Assembly (NCBI GenBank): GCA_017522205.1
Contig: JAFWZS010000082.1
Location: 1 to 35,251 of the forward strand
DNA from: Clostridia bacterium
GTDB lineage: Bacteria > Bacillota > Clostridia > Oscillospirales > Acutalibacteraceae
Direction of reading: 5' to 3'
Length of the DNA stretch: 35,251 bases
This document shows, one piece after another, positions 15,938 through 22,855 of the stretch (positions within the stretch are counted from its first letter, which is position 1; every line of letters begins with the position of its first letter). The notes beneath the pieces are model-generated. The model was given only the letters and a program-made list of their open reading frames with translations, made no database searches and was not told where the DNA came from. A program made the position numbers and the translations under genes.

Positions 15938-17983
15938 ATGAACCCCAATGAAATGTCTGTTCAGTATGTAAAGGGTGTAGGTGAAAAAAAGGCTCAGATT
16001 TTAAAAAAGCTGGGCATTGAAACTGTCTATGACCTTGTTCATTATTTTCCCCGTTCATATCTTGACCTAACAAATCAGGTTAAAATTTCAGACATTGTGC
16101 CTGAAACCGTTTGCTGCTTCAGAGCTACGGTGGGCTTTGACTGTGTGGGAAGCAGAGTAAATTCCGGGATGGTTATTTATAAGACCACGGTTTTTGATGA
16201 AACGGGTACGGTGCATATTACAATTTTCAACAACAAGTATCTTGCCGACAGTCTTAAAACGGGTGAAGAATATCTTTTCTACGGCAAGGTTTCCTATCAG
16301 TACGGCTCATTTCAGATGAATACTCCCATAGTTGAAAAACCCGAAAGCGGAAGCACAATGAAGCCCGTCTATCCCCTCACCTCGGGCATTACCTCAAATA
16401 TGCTTTCAATCATTATGAAAAACGGACTGAAGCTTTATTTTGACAGCAATTCTCCGGATATTATCCCCGGTGAAATACGCCACAGATATTCACTTTGTCA
16501 CGAGCATTTTGCCCTTAAGAGCATTCACTTTCCCCAAAGCAGTCACGACGTTGACCTTGCGAGAAAAAGGCTCATTTTTGAAGAGCTTCTCACCCTTCAG
16601 ACGGGAATGAGACTTCTTAAAGACAGAGACAGAGGTAAAACGGCTCACACAGTTAAAAAAGACGTTTCAAAGGAGTTTATCTCCTCTTTACCCTTCACTC
16701 TCACCTCAGCTCAGCAAAGGGTTATTGACGAGTGTATAGCCGATATGAAAAATGAAAAGCCTATGAACCGACTTGTTCAGGGCGATGTGGGCAGCGGTAA
16801 AACCGTTGTGGCGGCAGCCCTCATTTATCTTATGGCAAAGAACAACATTCAGTCTGCCTTTATGGCACCCACAGAAATTCTTGCCGCTCAGCACTATGAA
16901 ACCCTCAGCAAGCTGATGGAGGGTACGGGTGCATGCTTTGAACTTCTTACAGGCTCAGTTACTGCCAAGAAGAAAAAGGAAATCAAAGAACGCCTCAAAA
17001 ACGGTGAAAGCCACTTTGTTGTGGGCACTCACGCACTTCTTACAGAGGATACGGAGTTTGCTTCCTTGGGTCTTGTCATCACCGACGAGCAGCACCGTTT
17101 CGGTGTAAAGCAGCGAGGCTCTCTTGCCTTTAAGGGCAATTCTCCTCACACTCTCGTTATGAGTGCAACACCAATTCCACGTACACTTTCGCTCATTATC
17201 TACGGCGACCTTGACCTTTCAATTATTGATGAGCTGCCCAAGGGCAGACAGAAAATCTCCACTTATGCCGTTGACGAAAGCTATCACAAACGGCTTTATG
17301 CTTTCATTAAAAAGCATCTTGATATGTCCTATCAGGCATATATAGTCTGTCCTCTTGTTGATGAAAATGAAACGACTGAGCTTACTGCTGCAACGGAATA
17401 TGCAAAGGAGCTTTCTGAAAAAGAGTTCAAGGACTACTCAGTGGGTATTCTTCACGGCAAAATGAAGCCAAAGGAAAAAGAAAAGATAATGAAGGACTTT
17501 TCCGAAAACAAAGTTCAGCTTCTTGTTTCAACAACAGTTATTGAGGTTGGCGTTGACGTACCCAATGCAGTAATTATGGTTATCGAAAATGCTGAGCGTT
17601 TCGGTCTTTCTCAGCTTCATCAGCTAAGAGGCAGAGTGGGCAGAGGCACGGCGAAGTCACATTGCGTTCTTGTCTGCTCGTCAAAGGGCGAAAATGCAAA
17701 GGCAAGAATGGAGATTATGTGCAGGACAAACGACGGCTTTAAAATTGCCGACAAGGACCTTGAGCTGCGTGGACCCGGTGACTTTTTCGGAAAGCGTCAG
17801 CACGGTCTGCCTGAGTTGAAAATTGCAGACTTCACTGAGAATATGGACATAGTAAGGCACACGAAAATTGCCTCAGAAACAATTTTCAGAGAAGATCCCA
17901 AGCTAAAAAAAGAAAAGCACAAACCTCTTTTAGAAAGGGCGAGAAAGCTTTTTTCGGACAAGAATAAATTAAGTCTTAACTAA
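15938..17983 (+). CDS. recG: ATP-dependent DNA helicase RecG
   Basis: RecG is the branch-migration helicase that rescues stalled forks and processes recombination intermediates. The N-terminal wedge domain starts VQYVKGVGEKKAQILKKLGI and contains the OB fold. Helicase motifs are LVQGDVGSGKTVVAA (about 280-294), FMAPTEILAAQHYE, VITDEQHRFGVKQR (DEQH box), MSATPIPRTL, and QLRGRVGRGTAKSHCVL. The length of 681 residues is standard. The ATG follows AAAGGAGG at ideal spacing. luxS follows 15 bp downstream. Confidence 0.97.
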   Translation: MNPNEMSVQYVKGVGEKKAQILKKLGIETVYDLVHYFPRSYLDLTNQVKISDIVPETVCCFRATVGFDCVGSRVNSGMVIYKTTVFDETGTVHITIFNNKYLADSLKTGEEYLFYGKVSYQYGSFQMNTPIVEKPESGSTMKPVYPLTSGITSNMLSIIMKNGLKLYFDSNSPDIIPGEIRHRYSLCHEHFALKSIHFPQSSHDVDLARKRLIFEELLTLQTGMRLLKDRDRGKTAHTVKKDVSKEFISSLPFTLTSAQQRVIDECIADMKNEKPMNRLVQGDVGSGKTVVAAALIYLMAKNNIQSAFMAPTEILAAQHYETLSKLMEGTGACFELLTGSVTAKKKKEIKERLKNGESHFVVGTHALLTEDTEFASLGLVITDEQHRFGVKQRGSLAFKGNSPHTLVMSATPIPRTLSLIIYGDLDLSIIDELPKGRQKISTYAVDESYHKRLYAFIKKHLDMSYQAYIVCPLVDENETTELTAATEYAKELSEKEFKDYSVGILHGKMKPKEKEKIMKDFSENKVQLLVSTTVIEVGVDVPNAVIMVIENAERFGLSQLHQLRGRVGRGTAKSHCVLVCSSKGENAKARMEIMCRTNDGFKIADKDLELRGPGDFFGKRQHGLPELKIADFTENMDIVRHTKIASETIFREDPKLKKEKHKPLLERARKLFSDKNKLSLN

Positions 17984-17998
17984 GGAGTTAAAAATATT

Positions 17999-18463
17999 AT
18001 GGAAAAAATTGCAAGTTTTACTATTGACCACACAATACTTCCTAAGGGAATGTATCTTTCAAGAACAGACGCCAACACCGTAACCTACGACATCAGAACA
18101 AGAAAGCCCAATGTGGAGGAGGTTATGGAAAACGGCGCAATTCACACCCTCGAGCATCTTTTTGCAACCTTTGTAAGAAACAGTGACGTTTCAGACAAAA
18201 TCGTTTATTTCGGCCCTATGGGCTGCAGAACAGGCTTTTATTTCATTACCCTTGACACTCTTTCAAAAAAAGATGCAATTGAGCTTACTAAAAATGCTCT
18301 TTCATTCTGCAGCAGTTTTGAGGGTGAAGTTCCCGGTGTTTCGGCTGAGGAATGCGGAAACTACCGTGACCACGACCTTGCGGGTGCAAAAAAGGAAGCC
18401 GAGATGATGTGCCGGGTGCTTTCCGGCTGGAGTGAAGAAAAGCTCATTTATCCTACAAAATAA
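17999..18463 (+). CDS. luxS: S-ribosylhomocysteine lyase LuxS
   Basis: LuxS cleaves S-ribosylhomocysteine to homocysteine and DPD, the precursor of autoinducer-2, as part of the activated methyl cycle. Metal ligands are present (H49 and H53 in HTLEH, C119 in ECGNYRDHD), as are the general base E52 and the catalytic C76 in MGCRTGFYF. The length of 154 residues is typical. An AAGGAG ribosome binding site precedes the ATG. The Pfs nucleosidase that makes its substrate is not in the window. Confidence 0.97.
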   Translation: MEKIASFTIDHTILPKGMYLSRTDANTVTYDIRTRKPNVEEVMENGAIHTLEHLFATFVRNSDVSDKIVYFGPMGCRTGFYFITLDTLSKKDAIELTKNALSFCSSFEGEVPGVSAEECGNYRDHDLAGAKKEAEMMCRVLSGWSEEKLIYPTK

Positions 18464-18496
18464 AACCTCAGCAAATTTCTGAAAGGAGGCGACACG

Positions 18497-20236
18497 GTGA
18501 CAGAAGAAAAGAAAAAGCACAGACAGCAAAGGGAAGATTTTTCTGAAATCAGCTATGATTTTCTTTCTGATGACGACTGTGTCTATGCTCCTTTCGATAA
18601 GAATTACGATGTACCCTTCATAATACCCGAAGAGATGATTTTCACCGAAGAGGAAAAGACGGAAGAAGTAAAAATTCCTCTTACTCTTTCGGAAATTCCC
18701 GATTTAGTTCTTGATTTTGCTGAATACTTAGGTGACGAAATCGTCAGCTTTTCACTTTTACTTTATAGGGTGCTGTCCCCTCTTGCAATAATTCCTCTGA
18801 GGTTTGCTTTTTCACTTTTAAAAAGAGGCTTTCAGAGTCTTAAATCTGTAAGGCTTCTGCCGTCATCATTCAGAAACGACATAAAGAGAATCAGCTTTGA
18901 GCTTTCTGCAGTAAAAAAGGCTTCGGAAAAAGCTGAAGGCAAACCGCTTTCCACCTTCATTCATGCAATCTGGAAATATTTTCTTCTTTCATTCAAAAGA
19001 CACAGCCACTTCTGGAAAAGCGTAAGAAACGTGGCGTTTCCCGTCTGTATTATTGTTCTGCTTTTTGTTGTTCTCCCCTCTTTTGACAACAGAGTTTCGG
19101 CCCTTGAGGTGATTTACAACGGTCAGGTTATCGGTTATGTGGAAAACGAAAGAGATTTCGACAAGGCCAAGCTTATGGCACAGAGCCTTTTCAAAGAAAG
19201 CGATTCTCTCCTCAGCGTTCCCACCTACAAGGCAGTCAAGGTAACACCCAACAAGCTTTCTGAAACCATTTCACTTTCTGAAAGTATAATTTCATCTTCC
19301 GACACTCAGTACACAATGGCTTGCGGTGTTTATGTAGACGGTGAATTTCTCTGTGCCGTGCAGAACGAAAGTGATGCAAGAGCCGTTTTCGATTCAATCC
19401 TTTCACCTTATGAGAAAAAAGCGGCAAAAGGCACAAGCGTTGCTTTTGTTGAAGAAATCACCTATGTGCAGGGACTTTATCCCACAGACAGTAAGTCCGT
19501 ATGGGACAGCAGTAAGCTGAAAGAAACCGCACAGAAAAAAGTCCGTGTAAAACTTATGAAAACGAGACAAAGGAAAGAAAAAGTACCCTTTGAAACTTTA
19601 AAGAAAAACAGCGCATATCTTTACAAGGGTACAACAAAAACAAGCCAGAAGGGTCAGAAGGGCGAGGTGCTTGTTACCGAGCTTCTCACCTATATCGACG
19701 GAAAGCTTTCATATACCTCAACCGTTTCCAGGGTACAGACGAAAGCTCCCGTAAATGAAATTATCCTTGTGGGTACAAAGCAGGGCAACATTTATTCCTG
19801 GTACTCAGGCGGTTCATATTATCAGGGCTCATTTATCTGGCCCACAAGAGGTGCAATTGCAATTTCCTCTTACTACGGCTACAGAAATCCCGGAATTTCA
19901 GGTTGGGGCTTCCACGGCGGAATTGACATCATAACGGGCTACGGCAATTCAACGGGTGTTCCCGTTGTGGCTTCAGCTTCAGGTACGGTTGTTTCCGTTA
20001 CACGAAGCTACAGAGGCTACGGCCACATGGTGCTTATTGACCACGGCGGCGGTCTAAGAACAAGATATGCTCATATGCAGCCCGGCTCACTTACCGTTTA
20101 TGTAGGGCAGAGAGTTTCAATGGGTCAGCAGATTGGCAGAATCGGCTCAACGGGCAACTCAACAGGGCCTCATCTTCACTTTGAGGTGCTTTTAAACGGT
20201 GTTAAGCAAAACCCCTTGAATTATGTAAGAAGATAA
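18497..20236 (+). CDS. G5 domain and M23 peptidase, membrane-anchored
   Basis: This cell-wall endopeptidase of the lysostaphin/M23 type has 579 residues. It starts at a GTG behind a strong GGAGG site. The first ~175 residues are acidic, then basic, and contain a hydrophobic stretch (about 83-108). A clear membrane helix follows (FPVCIIVLLFVVLPSF, about 181-196). Outside lie a LysM-like or linker stretch, a G5 domain (about 345-425, VKLMKTRQRKEKVPFETLKK ... VSRVQTKAPVNEII), and the M23 domain. M23 zinc and catalytic residues appear in HGGIDI, YAHM and PHLHFEV. It is the last gene of the plus-strand cluster and probably trims peptidoglycan at the membrane surface; the target bond is not evident. 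Confidence 0.92.
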   Translation: MTEEKKKHRQQREDFSEISYDFLSDDDCVYAPFDKNYDVPFIIPEEMIFTEEEKTEEVKIPLTLSEIPDLVLDFAEYLGDEIVSFSLLLYRVLSPLAIIPLRFAFSLLKRGFQSLKSVRLLPSSFRNDIKRISFELSAVKKASEKAEGKPLSTFIHAIWKYFLLSFKRHSHFWKSVRNVAFPVCIIVLLFVVLPSFDNRVSALEVIYNGQVIGYVENERDFDKAKLMAQSLFKESDSLLSVPTYKAVKVTPNKLSETISLSESIISSSDTQYTMACGVYVDGEFLCAVQNESDARAVFDSILSPYEKKAAKGTSVAFVEEITYVQGLYPTDSKSVWDSSKLKETAQKKVRVKLMKTRQRKEKVPFETLKKNSAYLYKGTTKTSQKGQKGEVLVTELLTYIDGKLSYTSTVSRVQTKAPVNEIILVGTKQGNIYSWYSGGSYYQGSFIWPTRGAIAISSYYGYRNPGISGWGFHGGIDIITGYGNSTGVPVVASASGTVVSVTRSYRGYGHMVLIDHGGGLRTRYAHMQPGSLTVYVGQRVSMGQQIGRIGSTGNSTGPHLHFEVLLNGVKQNPLNYVRR

Positions 20237-20250
20237 CCGAATATATGATA

Positions 20251-20281
20251 AAGCCACGAAGATTTTCCTTCTTCGTGGCTT
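20251..20281. terminator. Bidirectional terminator between the M23 gene and the GtaA-like gene
   Basis: AGCCACGAAGA and TCTTCGTGGCT form an 11-bp stem between two convergent genes. The T-runs are poor on both sides, so efficiency is uncertain. Confidence 0.75.
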
Positions 20282-20291
20282 ATGTTATCAT

Positions 20292-22205
20292 TTACTTTAA
20301 TTTTGCATTTAAAACCGGCATCCACAAGCCTGCCTGAACCGTTCTGTGGTCAAAGCCGCACTGCTTTGCAGTTTTGGTGTCATACCAGTCAGAGAAGCAG
20401 ACCTTGCTTTGGCTTTCTTTGAGGAATTTTACAATTGCCTTTGAGAAGGATGCAACGTTCTCACCTGTTTTGTCAAGACAGGCTACCCAGAGCATCCAGT
20501 CGGTCTTGGTGAAGTCCTTTCTTGAATCGAGAGGTACACCGTACTCATTGAGCTCATCTCTGTATTTCATTGATTCAGCCTCATAGAGCTTTTCGTCGAA
20601 GATGCCGAAGCCGAAAACGATGTCCCATACCATATTGTATTTAAGGCTCCAGGAATCTTTCTTTGAAAGAGCAAAGGGAAGGTAGCCGTCGGTATCACAA
20701 AGGGCAATAAGTCTTTCTGCATCCTGCTTTGCTTCAAAGAAGCTTTCATCGGAAATATCAAGAGCTTCACAGATTTTGCTATAGCAGGCTCTGCCCATAA
20801 TGCTCTTGATTGCAAGGTTTACGTTACGCTTGCTGTGACCTGCAAAGTCGTCGGTGCAAAGCTGATTGTCAAGGTCAATGCCCTTCTTTTTAAGGAAGTC
20901 TGCCCACTTTGAAAGAAGCTCAAAGTTATCCTTGAGGAAAGCCTTGTCCCCTGTCATTCTGTAGTAGGAATAAGCCATAACCAGCATATTTCCGCACTCC
21001 TCAACGGGCATCTGGAACTGAGGCATAAAGATATTCATCGACTTTTTCTTGTAAATTCTGCGGTAACTGATTCTGTGGTTAGGGAGATGATGTGTGGGGC
21101 TGAGGGCATAAACCTGACCGTCTGCCCAGGGGTAACGTCCTATATCGTGAGGAGCAAAATCAGCCTTCCACAAGGGCATATTTGCAAAGGTGAAAATACC
21201 CGTACACATAGCTTTAACCAACTCAGGGGCATAGAGAAGGTACATGGGAAGTGCGGGATAGGAAACGTCAACGGTGTTTATGCATCCGTTTGAGTGACAT
21301 TCCTTTGACATATAAAGAAGCTCACCCTTGCCGTTTCTTACAAGCTTATGACCTGCAAGCACCTGTCTTGCTGCAGCTGAGAGAATCTTCTGATAATCCT
21401 CACCGAACTCCTTGCTGTCTTTGAGAATAAGCTCATTCTGAGCCTTCACTCTCTTTAAAAGCTCTGCTCTGTTTTCTGAGCAGTATCTGAGAGCATCTTC
21501 AATTGATGAAAATCTCTCTGTCCAGAGACCCTTCAGCTTTTCACCGAAATATTCAATTGAGTAAATGTCATCATAAGCCATAAGGGTTGAAAAGCGCTGC
21601 ACCTTGTTTACCTTAAGGTTATGAGTTGATCTGATACCGTGGCGTGAAGCTGAAACCTCACCGCCTGAAATCAGATAATAGCCCCAATCGGCTGAAACTC
21701 CGTCACCTGAAATGTAAATTGGATTCTGCTTTGTTCTGCCCATTTTTGCATAGCGGAAGGAGCTGTAGTTTGAGGTAAAGCAAACTGTCTCCTTAACCTT
21801 TCTGTCATAGCAAAGCTCCTCTGAAGCCTCAACAGAAAGAGAGATATTCTTTTCTTCATCCGCCTTATTCTGCACTTCAAAATCAAAGTAAGCAACGGGA
21901 GTTGAGAGCAGATGGAAATCGTCAAGCAGAAGGGGTGACCAGGTTTTCATAATCAATCTGAGCTTATCGTTTTCGAAGGTGTATTCGGAAATATAGGGAA
22001 GAATTTCGGTTTTCACCTGTGGGATTTTTTCTTCATTTCCTGCACCTAAAAATCGGTATGTAACTCCGTCAACGGAAACCGTTCCTCTGAGAGGCTTTCT
22101 GATTCCGCACCAAAGGCAGGTGTCACTTTCATTGAGCTTTTCACTTCTTGACCAGATGCTGAAAAAGGGGTCAACCGTAACAATAGGATATGATGGTAAG
22201 TTCAT
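20292..22205 (-). CDS. Glutaminase A-like protein (DUF4964/DUF5127/DUF4965)
   Basis: This 637-residue protein belongs to the GtaA-type family. The N-terminal DUF4964 signature is PIVTVDPFFSIWSRSEKLNE; a beta-rich DUF5127 region follows (WSPLLLDDFHLLSTPVAYFD). The C-terminal helical barrel (DUF4965/DUF1793) has YPALPMYLLYAPELVKAM and DDFAGHSKRNVNLAIKS. Fungal GtaA is an extracellular glutaminase. Many bacterial members instead sit with carbohydrate genes, and the barrel resembles glycosidase (alpha/alpha)6 folds, so the true substrate is open. There is no signal peptide, so it should act inside the cell. It has an AAGGAGA ribosome binding site and its own promoter (22269-22298). No transporter or sugar operon surrounds it. 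Confidence 0.88.
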   Translation of the reverse strand: MNLPSYPIVTVDPFFSIWSRSEKLNESDTCLWCGIRKPLRGTVSVDGVTYRFLGAGNEEKIPQVKTEILPYISEYTFENDKLRLIMKTWSPLLLDDFHLLSTPVAYFDFEVQNKADEEKNISLSVEASEELCYDRKVKETVCFTSNYSSFRYAKMGRTKQNPIYISGDGVSADWGYYLISGGEVSASRHGIRSTHNLKVNKVQRFSTLMAYDDIYSIEYFGEKLKGLWTERFSSIEDALRYCSENRAELLKRVKAQNELILKDSKEFGEDYQKILSAAARQVLAGHKLVRNGKGELLYMSKECHSNGCINTVDVSYPALPMYLLYAPELVKAMCTGIFTFANMPLWKADFAPHDIGRYPWADGQVYALSPTHHLPNHRISYRRIYKKKSMNIFMPQFQMPVEECGNMLVMAYSYYRMTGDKAFLKDNFELLSKWADFLKKKGIDLDNQLCTDDFAGHSKRNVNLAIKSIMGRACYSKICEALDISDESFFEAKQDAERLIALCDTDGYLPFALSKKDSWSLKYNMVWDIVFGFGIFDEKLYEAESMKYRDELNEYGVPLDSRKDFTKTDWMLWVACLDKTGENVASFSKAIVKFLKESQSKVCFSDWYDTKTAKQCGFDHRTVQAGLWMPVLNAKLK

Positions 22206-22268
22206 AATTCTGTCTCCTTATGATTCTTTTAAGGCTTTGAAAAATTTAAATTTAACATTTATCGTTTA

Positions 22269-22298
22269 ATTCTATCATTTTTATAATAAGACTGTCAA
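22269..22298 (-). promoter_or_regulatory. Promoter of the GtaA-like gene
   Basis: On the minus strand TTGACA (22293-22298), 18 bp, TAGAAT (22269-22274) lies about 63 bp before the start codon. Confidence 0.65.
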
Positions 22299-22392
22299 CT
22301 GTACCTATTACCAAATATAGCCACATATTTTTGTTTAATATTTCAAGTCGAAAAAAGTAAGAGGATTTTTTTAGGAATATTCATATTACCTA

Positions 22393-22421
22393 TTGACAAA
22401 ATGACCATATAATGCTATTAA
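22393..22421 (+). promoter_or_regulatory. Rubredoxin promoter
   Basis: TTGACA (22393-22398), 17 bp, TATTAA (22416-22421) lies about 42 bp before the ATG. A better-looking TATAAT at 22408 has only a 9-bp gap to TTGACA and no good -35 of its own. Confidence 0.55.
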
Positions 22422-22463
22422 TATCCCTATAGAATACTGTTTCCATTGAAAGGAGTTTTTATT

Positions 22464-22622
22464 ATGAAATATATTTGTGACGTTTGCGGTTGGGAATATG
22501 ACGATGAGGTTGGTCTTGAAGAGCTCGGCATTGAGCCCGGCACTGCTTTCGAGGACCTTCCCGACGATTTCGAATGCCCTCTTTGCGGCGTAGGCAAGGA
22601 CAGCTTTTCACCCGAAGAATAA
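22464..22622 (+). CDS. Rubredoxin
   Basis: This 52-residue electron carrier has one iron bound by four cysteines: C5 and C8 ([11 protein letters not shown]) and C38 and C41 ([12 protein letters not shown]). The [13 protein letters not shown] segment is characteristic of the family. The usual Tyr after the first CxxCG is Trp here. An AAAGGAG site precedes the ATG. Rubredoxins in anaerobes feed electrons to oxygen- and peroxide-detoxifying enzymes such as rubrerythrin; no partner gene is adjacent. It is a single-gene unit with promoter and terminator. Confidence 0.96.
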   Translation: MKYICDVCGWEYDDEVGLEELGIEPGTAFEDLPDDFECPLCGVGKDSFSPEE

Positions 22623-22624
22623 GC

Positions 22625-22650
22625 AAAAGACGCCTCAGGGCGTCTTTTTT
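22625..22650 (+). terminator. Rubredoxin intrinsic terminator
   Basis: AAAAGACGCC, loop TCAG, GGCGTCTTTT, then further T. It ends exactly where the ATGAATA element begins. Confidence 0.88.
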
Positions 22651-22651
22651 A

Positions 22652-22825
22652 ATGAAGAACGAATGATGAATAATGAAAAATGAATAATTGAGGGTCGCTT
22701 CGCTCCGATTATAGAGAATTGGAACAAACTTAATTGGCGGTAGCCTGCTATCCTTCACAGAGCATTTCAGATGCCATTATTCATTATTCATCAGCGAAGC
22801 GGCTTCATCATTCATTATTCATTAA
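22652..22825. mobile_element. Non-coding inverted-repeat element, ATGAATA ends
   Basis: The left end has 7-bp units ATGAAGA, ACGAATG, ATGAATA, ATGAAAA, ATGAATA (22652-22686). Then come GGGTCGCTTCGCTCC and GATTATA (22692-22713), the same core as in the two GTTGAAA elements. The right end (22774-22825) is the inverted series with units such as TCATTAT and TCATCAT, interrupted by CAGCGAAGCGG, whose reverse complement also holds CGCTTCGCT. There is no gene inside. It fills the space between the rubredoxin terminator and the pheT terminator. Confidence 0.7.
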
Positions 22826-22829
22826 AAGC

Positions 22830-22855
22830 AAAAAAGCCCCGAAGGGCTTTTTTTA
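22830..22855 (-). terminator. pheT intrinsic terminator
   Basis: AAAAAGCCC, loop CGAA, GGGCTTTTT, read on the minus strand with a following T-run. It overlaps the pheT stop codon (22853-22855) and adjoins the ATGAATA element. Confidence 0.85.

Noticed and set aside
22408..22413. TATAAT at 22408 as the rubredoxin -10 box
   Set aside because: The gap to TTGACA is only 9 bp and no acceptable alternative -35 exists; TATTAA at 22416 fits with 17 bp.
22462..22758. 98-residue minus-strand reading frame over rubredoxin
   Set aside because: It runs antisense through rubredoxin and then through the ATGAATA array and core, with no family resemblance.
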